A DNA stretch of 64,000 bases from Bicyclus anynana (Eukaryota; Arthropoda; Insecta; Lepidoptera; Nymphalidae): positions 16,188,889-16,252,888 of the forward strand of contig NC_069087.1 in NCBI RefSeq assembly GCF_947172395.1, written 5' to 3'. This document shows, piece after piece, positions 1-11,462 of this stretch; position 1 is the first letter of the stretch, and each line of letters begins with the position of its first letter. The notes under the pieces were generated by a model that was not told the origin of the DNA, made no database searches, and saw only the letters and a list, made by a program, of their open reading frames with translations. A program made the translations under genes and the position numbers.

Positions 1-251
1 TCGTCGTAGTTATGCTCTTTTTCTTCTATACCAAAAATAATAATGTTCCTTTCTCTGACTCGTTTTTCAAGTAGGTCTAATCTTTGCTCCTGTGAACTAA
101 CAGTATCTTCTAAACTTTGTAGCTTACTTTGTACATGATCGAATTTCTCATTAATTTTGTTTAGCAAGTTGGTTTCGCTATTTCGGACACTGTCTTTTGT
201 TTCATTCAAATCTTCCTGTATCTTTTTTAAAAGTTGTACGATGTTTTCCAT
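1..251 (-). CDS. 5' part of a LINE ORF (coiled-coil N-terminus), runs off the left edge
   Basis: Reading the minus strand from an ATG at 251 gives 83 uninterrupted codons to the window edge. The product starts MENIVQLLKKIQEDLN. A long heptad-like, charged coiled-coil segment follows (NLLNKINEKFDHVQSKL, then LQSLEDTVSSQEQRLDLLEK), and then the short basic motif RERNIIIFGIEE. That motif at the end of a coiled coil is common in the N-terminal ORF or domain of lepidopteran non-LTR retrotransposons, so I infer a LINE ORF; the enzymatic domains would lie outside the window. The frame has no stop, suggesting a fairly young copy. A unique cellular gene is possible but less likely. A tRNA-like segment lies about 80 bp upstream of the ATG. 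Confidence 0.6.
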   Translation of the reverse strand, partial: MENIVQLLKKIQEDLNETKDSVRNSETNLLNKINEKFDHVQSKLQSLEDTVSSQEQRLDLLEKRVRERNIIIFGIEEKEHNYD

Positions 252-330
252 TATAATTTAATTATATATTGCTGATATTTAAATTTAGATAAATATAAAA
301 AACCGAAAATATAATTTTTTTTTTTTTAAT

Positions 331-400
331 CCGGGTTTCGAACCGAGGGACTCGACTACGGAAGCTAGGGCAGTTCCAATCACGCCACAGGTTGACTTAT
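331..400 (-). repeat. tRNA-like (A box / B box) segment upstream of the LINE ORF
   Basis: The minus strand contains a box-A-like TGGCGTGATTGG and, about 35 bases on, a box-B-like GGTTCGAAACCCG, as in tRNA-derived pol III promoters. No cloverleaf with paired acceptor arms is apparent, so this is not a functional tRNA gene. It is either a SINE head or part of the LINE 5' leader. Confidence 0.4.
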
Positions 401-1504
401 ACAATATGATGAATTTTGTAATCCGTATCGTCGCTGTCTAGCTTGTCTTTTAATTTGACGTTTTTTAATGTTTGACCCTCAATTCACTTGTCGTATATAT
501 TTATTATTATGTTCAATGCTGTTGTTTCGCTTTAAATTATTGTTTGTGATCACGATTACACGCACGACACAGGAAAACAATAATCGATTACCTTACCAAT
601 GATTAAATAGGTTTAAAATACACAAGCGACTAGTCAAATAACACAAACATACATTTTGTTTGTTGTGTCTATATTTATACATTAGGTATATATATAACTC
701 CTTAATAACTCAAAACATCCTTCACTATTTATTCGAATTTAAAAATTCGATTAAAATATTAGAGAAATTTCTGTAATATTTTAATCGAAGTTTTCATTGA
801 ATCGGATAAGGTCTCGTCCTGTTTTATAAATTGCAATTAATTAAAGACATTTTATTGCCAAATTTATTGCGAGATAATCGAAATTGACATTGTCCATAAA
901 ATCTGATGAATTCTTTATAAATAAACCTGACAAGGACCTGACACTAAAATCTTTTTATTGTCGCCTTAAAAAAATATTTATTATGCGCCATGTATTGTTG
1001 TGCGTCTACTTAATTAGCACTATTATCGATAATAGCGAATAATCGATGTAACAATGGCGATTATCTGCACTATAATAGCTGATGCTACGGACTATTGCAA
1101 CATGGAAAAACGTTAAACGCATTTTAAACTGGGGTAGGTCTATCTATACATAATATAGATATAATTATCTATATGCTATTCTAATAGAAACAAAGAAAAG
1201 AAAAGAAAATACTTTTATTTGGTCAGTAAAAATAAGCTTTTGTATTATATAAGAATAATAAAAAAAAACAGAAAGCACACTGACCAAATAAAGGTCTCCC
1301 ACTCAGCATAAAACTATAAGGATAACTAGTAAGGATTTGACATCTAAATTTAAGATAATAATAAGCTGAAAACTCGTGTGGGTACACCTTATATTTTGGT
1401 ATTCTCAAAACTCAAAAGTCTCACAAAATCTCGTGTCTGCTTATCCTTAATTCACTTGGTCTTATATTATTGACTTACTGATTCGTCTATGTAATTCGTG
1501 ATGC

Positions 1505-1660
1505 TTTTGAAAACATCGTAAGGAAACCTGCATATCTGGTGTGTAAAGTCTGCCAATCCGCATTGCGCCAGCGTGGTGGACTATTGGCCTAACCCCTCTC
1601 ATTCTGGGAGGAGACTCGTTTCAACATTGAGATGAATATGGGTTGCTATGAATGCTTAAA
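1505..1660 (+). repeat. tRNA-derived SINE, family A, 3' part only
   Basis: Shares with 26880-27065 the run AACATCGT.AGGAAACCTGCAT, then GTCTGCCAATCCGCATT, then GGACTATTGGCCTAACCCCT, and ends in AATATGGGTTG. The tRNA-like head is missing, so this copy is 5'-truncated. Confidence 0.75.
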
Positions 1661-2061
1661 CGGGTGTAAAATATAGAATAGGCGAAGAACGTTTATAATG
1701 GTGAAAATATTTTTTAAAGTTAAATCGTAACAGACAAACGAGCAAACAAAAAATCAAACCTTACCTCATTAAAATGTTAGTTCAAAAGAATAGCAGTGCC
1801 ATCATGATTCACGTTCTATTTCAGTCACATTATAAGTTGCAAAAGATAATAAAATGTATGTTAATCAGTCAAGGCGTATCGCCTGAGCCGGCCTGGTATA
1901 ACGCGGCGTTATCTCCTTATCACGCGATCCCTGTCACGAACCACGATAAGACGGATTACGCTATTGTTGTAGTCTTACAATATAATAATTTATTACGCCA
2001 ACTATGTAATACAAAAAGTTCATCATTATCATTATGAATGGACGACTAGGGCCAGGGTCTT

Positions 2062-2212
2062 ATAGTGGAATTCATAGACGTTGTTGAGGCACCTTTAGGG
2101 GATCCTTTACCTGTTGAGTATTAAATTCTCAAATAAGTAGAGGATAAATTTAACACTCAGCGACTGAATGATCCCCTGGAGGTGCCCCTGCAACGACTAT
2201 GAATTCCACTGT
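2062..2212. mobile_element. Short TIR element (MITE), about 150 bp
   Basis: The left end reads AGTGGAATTCATAGACGTTG and the right end is its inverse with few mismatches (CAACGACTATGAATTCCACT). The inner parts of the arms also pair (GGGGATC and GATCCCC). No coding capacity. It is probably a non-autonomous DNA transposon; target-site duplication not clear. Confidence 0.7.
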
Positions 2213-3414
2213 TAGTGTTTCGTTATAGGAAAGGGTTATAGAGCTTGCACGATGCTGCTCTAATGCCGGTTGTTGGGCTTAGCTTAAATTTGTTTTGACT
2301 CTGTATTGATCGTTATCAGATGTTAATCTTCTCCTTTGTCGCTGCGCTCTTGACAGAGCGGTCGTGGTCTTTAAGACGTGTTGGACGCAGATATAATCCC
2401 TTTATTTGTTTCCTTCAGATACCGAGTAAGTAAATTGGGTAATAAAATCTTAGCTTGTAATTAGTGTATCTATTAGTGTGTATATAATTAGTAATAATTA
2501 GTTAGCAGTCAAGCCGCGTTGTACAAATACCTAATCAAGAACTTCCAATAAATTCGAAACTATTCTAACATAGGTAACATGTTGATACGAAATTCTGATC
2601 GAATTACTCATTAGTCCTTTATTTATTTGCGTTTTAACTTCGAAACCTGAACTGAAAACAATTCTCATTATGTTTCAAGTAATAATGACTTTTAATCAAG
2701 AATAATCAATTACAGTGTTGACAGCACTGTAACTAGTCACTAAGTCGTAGATTACCTACACACAATAGCTGTTACGGTTCAAGTATTTAACGGTCCAGTA
2801 ATGATACAATAATAAACTGCACATAAAAGACAATTTGGACGCACAAAGCGTGATAATAAAAGAGAATAAAAACATTCAGTTACCGGGCGACGGGCCACTA
2901 GCTGGACCTATTGATAAAAGACCTTTTTGTATACGCACTGCGGAGTGTTTTCAACTTTTACTCCTCTTTACAATCCACGATACGACACTAACGATTGAGA
3001 AACCGTCGTATCGTGTGCTTAATATTTTAAATCTAAATTCACAGCTATATTTTAAAACAATAAAGCGTTTGGGTCATCTCTTCTAGATTGTCGAATGAGA
3101 AAATAGTTTTCACTTTCGACCGTATTTAGATCATGGCCATTTTCAACCGTTCATACTTTACTAGCTAGAGGTACCTACTACTATAACTTCTCTGCTAGTT
3201 TGTCCTTCCAAGCGATATTTATTTGCCTAGTAAAACAACCAAAAAAGTGGTCCAAAGCACACACATACAAGGGGCCGCACCCATGTACAGTTTTGAATTA
3301 ATTTACATTTCTCTACGTGGATTCCACTGATTGCCGGACAGGCTAATTGTATCATATTCGACGCCACACTTTTGGCATGCTAGCACGTACTCGTATCTAC
3401 CTTTTTCATAAAAT

Positions 3415-3598
3415 ACTAGCAATTGCCCCGCGGTTTCTTCCGCGTAGTTTCTGTTCCTTTGAGAATGCGTTAAAATATACCTAACAACTTGACACTCACA
3501 AATAATGTGGCTTTCTATTTTTGAAACAAAATTGGTTCTGTAGATCCGGATATTACCCCCTACAACCTCACAAACATTACCTTAATATTAGTATAGAT
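3415..3598 (-). mobile_element. Helitron-like non-autonomous element
   Basis: On the minus strand the copy begins near TATACTAATATTAAGG and ends in a GC-rich stem followed by CTAG (seen on the plus strand as CTAGCAATTGCCCCGCGG). The same body and ends recur at 9296-9460, 33906-34091 and 44881-45102. The 3' hairpin plus CTAG fits lepidopteran Helitron-like elements. Confidence 0.6.
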
Positions 3599-3907
3599 CA
3601 TTGGGGTCAAAGACATAATCGTTTGGACGTAACATATCGCATCGTACGCGCGCATTGTGAAGCGTCCGCGCTTTCGATCACAAACAAACGGGTCATTGTA
3701 CTTTTTTAATCAATTATGGTGCGTTTTAATTGTCATTCATAATGCATGGACTTCCGTTGATTGTTTTACGAGTGTACGTTTAGTCATAGCCCGTGTGTTT
3801 TTATTTGAAATCATATTCAACGATTATTTGTTTTCGATCGCGTGCCATGCAAACATTCGTGAATGACCACCTTCTGTATGACCATCCATAAATTCGATTT
3901 AAATCTT

Positions 3908-4090
3908 TACATATAGCCTCAATAACTTAACGGTAAAGCGGTCGAACTCATCACTGAGGGGTGGTGATTCGATCCCCGCCCCGTTGGACTATTGTGGTAC
4001 CCACTCCTAATAATTCCTAACTAGTTGGAGGAAAATGAGAATATTAGTGATATTTAAAAGATATGGCAAAAAATCTTTAAAAAAATATAT
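3908..4090 (+). repeat. tRNA-derived SINE, family C
   Basis: The head reads TAGCCTCAATAACTTAACGG, then GAGGGGTGGTGATTCGATCC (B-box-like). The body contains CCCCGCCCCGTTGG and CTAGTTGGAGGAAAATG, and the copy ends in an A-rich tail. A second copy lies at 28285-28470. Confidence 0.75.
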
Positions 4091-4599
4091 ATGTAGAAGC
4101 ACAAATTTAATACAAAGATTCCCCAAATATTCTAGCTTATTTCCCTCCTCATGTATCATATACAAAAACAATATTTACAATTCAACTTGTACCAGAGATT
4201 GGCGCTTTAAAACAAACAAACAAACAAATACAAACATTATTTATATACCTATGTATTTATATAAATAGATTATGTAATTTTATCTAGTTGAATAGAGATG
4301 TACTTTGACTAATCAGCAACTGTTCATTTTAAATAGCCAGTCAAAGTGCACTATATCTATAAAGAATACTTGTATACCTTATCTACGAGTAGGTACTTTA
4401 ACTGTCATTGCATATATCTTACTCTTAATTACTCAACATGTCAATAAAGGCGGTTTTCTTCGGCCAGTTTTAGTTTGTCGTTCAAATTACCTGATTTAAT
4501 TTCATATTACGAGCTGGCAACCCAATAGAAAACCATTTTTCGAGCAATTTTTACTGGCAGCAATTCTTTGTGACAATAAATAGGTTAAATAAAAAAGAG

Positions 4600-4755
4600 C
4601 GAAAGGTCACTCATCACAAAATCTCAAAACCGCTTGACATGCAAAGATGAAATTTGGCAGGGAGGTCGTTTATAGTTAGTAGACGTCCGCGAAGAAAGAA
4701 TTTTGCGACAGGGCCGGATTAAGGAGGTCTAAGGGCGGATGAAGTCGCAGGCGTA
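4600..4755 (+). repeat. Dispersed repeat, Helitron-like 3' end variant
   Basis: Shares AAGATGAAATTTGGCAGGGA, GTTTATAGTT, TTAAGGAGG.CTAAG and GGATGAAGTCGC with 32808-32966, where the copy ends in CACTAGT. The GATGAAGTCGCGG...CTAG ending matches the Helitron-like family. Confidence 0.5.
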
Positions 4756-5184
4756 CGCTTTTAGAGAATATTTGCAGTGTATAGAAACCCTAGTGGCAGA
4801 CAATGATTCGATTATAAAACACGCTACCCACGGTCTAAACACAGCGGAGGTTATCGAAGGTTTTTACAGTAAAAAAAGTCTCAAAAATCTCGCATTACAT
4901 CCGCTATCTGGTTACAACTTACAAGCAATGCAACTACGTATTCGGTCCAAAGGTGCTTCTAGTTTTTGCTTCCACTGGACACCTCATACCTGCGACTGTC
5001 ACGGTTGGAAATCGAGTAAAAACACGTGAAACTCAATCACATAATAGCTCATTGTTGTGAGCATTTGAGATTTGTTACTCGAAGTTTTATTTTTCGAGTT
5101 GAACTTGACTTTGAATTTGTTATTACCTAATGTTGGAGAAAGAAAGATGCAATATGGCAGCGCACTATTATAGAAGGTATAAGG

Positions 5185-5437
5185 CTTATTCAAAGAGGTC
5201 TTCCTCCGCTAGTACCAATGGTCGTGGTCGTCCTAAGGTGCTGGAATAGCGACCCCGCACTAGAAAGTGCAGTGTTGGTCGACCCCGCACCAGGTAGACT
5301 GACAGCATCAAGTGAATCGCAGGGATTCGCTGGATGCAGGCGGCTCAGGATCGTGGCGTTTGGAAGTCCCTACCTCCTCCCCAAAAGGCCTAAATCCTGC
5401 AGTGGGCGTCCATCGGTTGATATGATGATGATGAAAA
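5185..5437 (+). repeat. RTE-type LINE 3' tail with decayed reverse-transcriptase C-terminus
   Basis: One frame reads the RTE-like C-terminal pattern VLE-RPRTRKCSVGRPRTR-TD, then RWMQAAQDRGVWK, followed by the 3' tail GGCGTCCATCGGTTGATATG and an ATGATGATGA run. Two TAG stops sit where tryptophan codons would be expected. Related tails occur at 29490, 29785, 41765, 50875, 54996 (-) and 61235. Confidence 0.75.
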
Positions 5438-5940
5438 CTTACTAATCTCTTACTTCTAATTCGTTTTCAATCTATTCTGGGAAGTTCGCTTGGCTCTGGA
5501 TATAGAGGTTTGGTGTACCTATAAACAATCGTTTGATATGAAAGCAAGGTTTACTCGTGGTCGTGACTGAAGGAACTGACTCTCCTTCGGCTTGTATACA
5601 ATCTGACATTTTAACACTTCATTACATCCAAACGGGACTTTCCGACAAAAGACAAGAGACAACAAAATACACAGTAAAAACTTTACTTTGTACTTGTACT
5701 GTGTGTGTATTTAAATCCGTTTAGTTTTTACGTCAAATAGTGACAATCTTCTCAAATTGTCACGTTTAGGTACCTATAATATTCGTAGAATGATTTTAAA
5801 AAGAGCATTGTCCATAACCACACCTTACCACCTCCCCCCTCCCCCACCAGGTGGACTGACATCACGATCGTGATGTTTGGAAATACATACAAAAGGCCTA
5901 TTTCCTGGTATGATTGATTCATTGATTGATTGCCCATCAG

Positions 5941-8900
5941 GTTCAGATTCTCGGGTCGCGTGCTGGGGCTGGCGCTGGTGCACGGCTACCTGCTGGAGGC
6001 GTGGTTCACGCGCGCCCTGTACCGCGCGCTGCTGCGACTGCCGCCCGCGCTGGAGGACGTGGACGCGCTCGACGCGCAGTTCGCCGCCTCGTTGCGGTGG
6101 CTGCAGGTAATGTCACTATAGCTTGGCAACTTCGTTCGTAACGCTCCCGACGGGCCGCGCGGGCCGGGGGGCGTGTAGTGATGAAACCGACGACTGATCC
6201 TCCTCCTTTCTTCTTGTCGCCCGCATATCATGGGACTGTCATCAATGAACTTGGCAAACAGAAAGAAGACAGAAGCTGAATATGCATTAAATTTTCGTAT
6301 TTCGTAAGGATGCTGATTGCAGCGCTTTTACCATAAAACTTATGCTCCTTCATCATCATCAAAACAATCGGTTATAGTCCAATGCTGGAAATGAATTTAT
6401 AGGGGTTTCGGCTAACTTTAGTGTTGCGACTTCTTGGGACTCTTGGCATTTCATGGCGACTTAGTCTCCAAATGGTAGTGTTCTTTCCTTCTAATACTGT
6501 ACTTTAACGTCATGTCTAGTGAAAAGAAATAGATAATTATCAACCAATAACTGTTATAAATAAATAATAACCGTTAGTCGCATACCATGATCGCAGGATA
6601 GATCACATTTAGGTTGGAGTACAATGTTGTTATTAAGGGATCAAAGACGATATAAATTCCTTTGGGAAATGCTTAACATGTGTGGTGATGTTCCCGCAGT
6701 CGGCGCGCTGCGTGTCGTCGCTGGAGCTGACGTTCGCCGTATCGGAGCGGCTGGCGGACGGTCGCGTGCTGGAGCGCGAGCTGAAGGCGGGCGGGCGCGA
6801 CGTGCCGGTCACCGAGCGCAACAAGAAGGAGTACCTGGAGCGGCTCGTGCGCTGGCGCGTGGAGCGCGGCGTGGCCGAGCAGAGCGAGTGGCTCGTGCGC
6901 GGCTTCCACGAGGTGCGTACTGTGCCTTTAGCTCCCACGGCTTGTCCTCCTTCTTGATGTAGCGGCTCTGCAGGTCTTCAAGATATACCTGTATCACGTT
7001 GATAGCTTCCGATCTATCGCCACAACACAAATCAGTATAGCAGCAGTGTTCCAACGGAAAATATGACTTTTTCTTCATGTGCCTTTAGCTCCCACGGCTT
7101 GTCCTTCTTGATGTAGCGGCTTTACAGGTCTTCAAGGGGTCCCTGTATCACGTTGATTTTTTCCGATCTATCGCCACAACACAAACCGGTATAGCAGCAG
7201 TGTTTCAACGACAATTACCTATGACTTTTTATCCAAGATCGCGTTTGACTGTGATATATAAGTATATGATATAGTGATGATGCAATCTAAGATGGAAGCG
7301 GGGTAACTTGTTAGGACGAGCATGAAAATCCACACCCTTTTCGGTACCCGATGGACATTGTAGATATAATCTAAGATGGGACTCGCTTGCCAAGAAGATG
7401 CCTATTCACTATTGTTTGAATACCCAAGTATATAAATCAGGAAACACTGGGTTGGGAAGGGACAAGAAAAGAAAACGCAAAGCGTTATACTCGAGTCTTA
7501 GAAGCATTACTAAAGGTATGACGTCGAATAGCTGATCCTGAATCCTGAGCACATCCCAAATATATATCCCATAAAGTATCGACAAACTGGCTTCTTTCCG
7601 CCGATGTTCGACGCTTTGAAGTATTGCCGGAACTTGTGCAGCTGTGCCAATGAGTCTCCTAGCACGGCGATCCACAGTATCGTAAGCAGTTAACTATGCA
7701 TTCAGAGTTTCAAACTGGTTGATTGTTTGACGGCAGAAATTAACATTATAATAATCATAACTGTCAGCCGATGGACGTCCGCTGCCGGGCATGCATTATG
7801 GTAACTAGGTGCTTTAGGCAATCTTCCTTAGTGTAGTCCTCTATCCGTAAGTGAGCTACAAAAATAAATTGAAAAAAAAGTAATAATTTGAAACGCGGAT
7901 TTTGAAATTGCTGTAATTTTCGTGAGCTTTTTTTTTGTTTGTTTAGACGGGATGTCTTAAGCAATTGCTTAAATAGCTTATAAGCTAACCCAGGACTGTG
8001 TACATTCGGAAGTGATTTCGATAACTTCGTGTTCTAGCTGATCTTGGTGACATTTTACGTGTTTATTACCAGGTGGTGGACCCTCGGCTGGTGGGTGCGT
8101 TCGACGCGCGCGAGCTGGAGCTGGTGATAGCGGGCGCGCCCGAGCTGGACGTGGCGGACTGGCGGAACAACACGGAGTACCGCGGCGGCTACCACGACGC
8201 GCACCCCGTCATACTGTGCTTCTGGCAAGCCATAGACAGGTGAGAACTGACCATGGACACCTCGGAGTATCTTTACCTGATCTTAGAACAATGACGAGAT
8301 ATAAAAAACCATGAGAGAGTATGTAGACCACACGACTGAAGTGAACCTTCTTTCTAAAATAAAAATAAAGCGCCATCAATGAGCCTCAGACATAACTGCA
8401 CCGCAAACAAAGGGATTGTTTCAAATTTTCTAACTACGCTATCTACTGGTAGTTTAAAATAACAACCACTGTTTCACTATGCCTGTAGATGGCAGCACAT
8501 TTTGAATGACCACCAACTAGTTAGAAAGACCGTCATGAAGGCAGAAGTTCAAGTACAAGACAGATTTGTATTCAAGAAATTAAGAACGGTGGTAAACAGA
8601 ACTAATTAATGAAATTTTACCACACTTACACCATCTATAGCAAATGCTAACTAGCTGTATAGAGGTCGCATTCTTTTGGGTTTAGGCTTTTGGCATAGGT
8701 CTTTTACGACCTACGAGCACGATGACGTCACAGAAATTATGTAGATACACCTAAAAGTAAATAAAATAATTTCAAACCTAATTCGACACTCAATCAGTAG
8801 TTAAAGATCGATGTTAACAATCGATTCAAAACCAAAATATTGTTAATATAAATTGAAAATAAAATACTCGATATGATGGAACAATATCTAATAGCTATGT

Positions 8901-10808
8901 GTCAAATACGTGTCGTCGTTATTTTTCACTGTGCGTTATAATATTACTCGTACCTATATACATAATAGAATCGTGTAAAGGATGGGAAGTTGCGGTATAT
9001 ATATACCTACCTAGTTCTTGTTATGCTATCGACTTGCATTTGCAATGTAACAATGTCAGACAATCTCTACCAATTAATAACAAAGCTAAAGCAAAATATG
9101 AAATAAAGCGATAACCCTTGTTTATACAAGTAGATAAAGTAGGTAATCATATTATGTGCCCTGACCTAAACAACTTGTTGTTACTTGCGGAATAGTCCCA
9201 ATACTGTCATTTCTAATAATAATCAACAGACTTGAAAAAACTGAAAGGGCGCGCTATGCGCTCTGGTTAAAGTTCTAGTTGTGGAAATATAGTAAACTAG
9301 CCAACGCCCCGCGGTTTCGCCCGCGTAGTTACCGAGTACTGGCTTAAAATATGACACTCACAAATAACGTAGCTCTCTAGTAATAGAAGAATTTTCAAAA
9401 TCGGTTCTGTAGATTCAGAAATTACCCCCTACAACCTCACCTCTATAATATTAGTATAGCTTCTTTCGGGACAAAGAAAAAAAAATGTTCACTATTTTGA
9501 ACAAGAACCTGATTATAAAATCTGAAAGTTTGTCAGTTCATCCTCCTACCATAGGTTCGTATGAAATTTGGACCGTGGTGGCTTTGGGAGGATTCAAGGA
9601 ACCAATCCCTTGTTTGTGGTTTCAATTGTCCAATGAATAAAAATGTATTTTTTAATATTTTCCACGAGATATCATAAGAACTCATGTCCCCAATCACCAT
9701 CATTTGTAACAACCGTACGCTAATTCAAGTTTGCTATTTAACGTGTTTTTCAATTTCACATAATTAAGTAATCAAGTAATTTGCAGATGTACCAATGTTA
9801 TGCGCCAGGACTCAAAATACTCTAGGATTCGGTCAATGCCTGATTCAATTATACTTATTTATCTATATAATTTATATTACCTATATGTTTTTCTTGAAAA
9901 AATAAAAACAAAAGTGGAATTTTAAAACGAGCCTTTTCTATAACTACACCAACAACATACTCGTTTATTGGTTTACACAGTTACATACTTGGTTACACAA
10001 ACTTCTTTTCACTCGAGGATTAGATAACAAAGGATGTGGTCATCCAACAAGGTGATAACAGAAATACATTTGTATGTACAATATCGAGTGTATTTCAATA
10101 ACCACATTTTTTATCACTAACATGTTCACGCTAGAATAAGTTCTCACCTAAAAAAAATTACAAATGATGCAATGTAGGAATCGAATGCGAAATGGCCTTG
10201 ATGGTTTTGTCATTTGATTTATTCTTTGCTAATGTATTTATTAAATTTTATCAGAGTTTATCTGCCTAAAAGTCCGTCAAAATAAAATTCCTGTTCAAAT
10301 AATTACACAATATATTACAGAAGGTGATTTTATCCTGGAAAATCTTCCAGGTAAAACTACTAAATGATTGGACTTATTTTACTTTCAGTATTTTCTTAAA
10401 AAAATACTGAACTCTTCTTAAAGGTTTTCGTTACAGTGTGATTGCTTCTTATAGGCTGCCAGAGGCCTAGGATATTTCCTTGTATTACTTACACAAGAAT
10501 TTCAATTTCAAATTCTAGTATCTAACTTCATATCTTTTTTTAATTACAGGTTTACAAACGAACAACGCCTTCGTCTCGTCCAGTTCGTGACGGGCACGTC
10601 GTCCATCCCTTACGAAGGCTTCTCGGCGCTGCGAGGGTCGACGGGCCCGCGGCGCTTCTGCATAGAGCGCTGGGGGCGGATCGAGTCCCTTCCACGAGCC
10701 CACACCTGCTTCAACAGACTCGACCTGCCTCCCTACCCAACGCCGCAGCTGTTGCATGAAAAACTGCTGCTGGCTGTCGAAGAAACCAACACCTTCGGAA
10801 TTGAATAA
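5941..10808 (+). CDS. HECW2: HECW/NEDL-type HECT E3 ubiquitin ligase, last four coding exons (5' partial)
   Basis: Coding exons are 5941-6106, 6700-6912, 8073-8239 and 10550-10808. All have AG/GT borders and phases that join cleanly, and the last ends in TAA. The product is the C-terminal two thirds of a HECT domain. It starts FRFSGRVLGLALVHGYLL (N-lobe), continues through NKKEYLERLVRWRVERGV and DWRNNTEYRGGY, and reaches the C-lobe FVTGTSSIPYEGF and PRAHTCFNRLDLPPYP, where the Cys is the expected thioester residue. The end EETNTFGIE fits the usual C-terminus. The wording is closest to HECW1/HECW2 (NEDL) rather than SMURF or NEDD4; the family transfers ubiquitin to substrates bound through upstream C2 and WW domains, which lie off the left edge. 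The exons are strikingly GC-rich against AT-rich introns. AATAAA overlaps the stop codon at 10804-10809. Confidence 0.93.
6117..6257. mobile_element. TIR element (MITE) in a HECW intron
   Basis: Ends read ATAGCTTGGCAACTTCG and the inverse-like ATCAATGAACTTGGCAA, with GTAACGCTCCC and GGGACTGTCAT as inner arms. The GC-rich body matches 43837-44033 and 44589-44738. Non-coding and non-autonomous. Confidence 0.7.
6920..7235. repeat. Tandem pair of about 157-bp units in a HECW intron
   Basis: 6920-7076 and 7078-7235 both start GTGCCTTTAGCTCCCACGGC and share CGATCTATCGCCACAACACA and TATAGCAGCAGTGTT. On the minus strand the first copy is open and reads DRSEAINVIQVYLEDLQSRY then IKKEDKPWELKA. The second reads the same with one stop and a small indel. 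The peptide is not recognised; it may be a captured exon fragment or a transposon piece. Confidence 0.7.
9296..9460 (-). mobile_element. Helitron-like non-autonomous element in a HECW intron
   Basis: On the plus strand it begins CTAGCCAACGCCCCGCGG and ends TAATATTAGTATAG. The minus-strand orientation therefore has the CTAG 3' end with a GC-rich stem. Body text matches 3415-3598 (CTACAACCTCAC, GGTTCTGTAGAT). Confidence 0.65.
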
Positions 10809-10825
10809 AGAAAAATAGCATGAAG

Positions 10826-11194
10826 CATGGGGGTATCCAGGATTGTATCTAGGGGGGGGCATCTATGCTTAACACGCTTGGTGTGGTACGAGGTCAATTG
10901 ACCTCGTATGACTAGCGTGCTCAAGAGTTACGAGGTCGATGGACCTCGTACCGCACTACATAGCTTTAGTATGAGTTCAAAGAACCTCGTACCGCACTAG
11001 AGGAAAGTACAGAAAAATCAGTGTCGCAGCGAAAGTGTTAAATCGAGTATCTCGTCAATTGATACTGTCTGACAACACCAGTTTTTCCGGTCAAAACCGA
11101 ATGTCAGTTTTCAGCTGAAACGATAACCGACCGCTCTGCTAGGGGGGGGGGAGGTTGCCCCCCCCCCCCCTGCCCGTACCTCGCTACGCCCATG
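10826..11194. mobile_element. TIR element inserted 17 bp after the HECW stop, 8-bp target duplication
   Basis: The left end CATGGGGGTATCCAGG is mirrored at the right end by CCTCGCTACGCCCATG. Flanks are GCATGAAG on the left and ACATGAAG on the right, a 7/8 direct duplication. Subterminal G and C runs (TAGGGGGGGGC; long C run near 11157) can pair. Three palindromes lie inside. An 8-bp duplication fits hAT- or P-like cut-and-paste elements; no transposase is present. Confidence 0.7.
10887..10991. repeat. Three palindromes, 41-42 bp apart, each with AGGTCA-like half-sites
   Basis: Palindromes at 10887-10908, 10929-10950 and 10970-10991 share the plan CGAGGTC..GACCTCG. Cores are AGGTCAATTGACCT (perfect), AGGTCGATGGACCT and AGTTCAAAGAACCT, that is, inverted half-sites with a 2-bp gap. 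The linkers repeat too (ACCGCACTA). Nuclear-receptor binding is only an inference. Confidence 0.6.
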
Positions 11195-11462
11195 ACATGA
11201 AGACAACTAGTGTTATGTTCACCTTACTGAGGACTCTGTGTCTATATTTAGTTTGTCGTTAAATCCTTACCAAATGATAGCTAGCTGCTATAAAGAAACA
11301 ATCAGTTCAATGTTGATGTACTGTTTATGATTGTAATCCCATTAGCGGCTGTAAATTATGAGTATTATATATCATGTATCATGTAAATAATAGTCAATTG
11401 ATTGTATAGTTGAGGGACTGAACAAAGATAGTGTATCTGTTCTGTGTGTTGTAGTGTAGGTG

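Larger units (their letters stand above)
252..5940. other. Gene-poor AT-rich stretch, probably intron upstream of the HECW exons
   Basis: No coding exon was recognised on either strand. The ORFs here are short and unrelated to known proteins. Because the first visible HECW exon at 5941 begins mid-HECT-domain with a partial codon, the stretch is probably wholly or partly intronic for that gene. Supported contents are the repeat relics listed separately. About 400-1500 and 2220-3400 contain nothing I can name. Confidence 0.5.

Noticed and set aside
4739..5029. A 96-codon plus-strand frame
   Set aside because: It begins inside a repeat end (GGATGAAGTCGCAGG) and shows no known domain or splice context.
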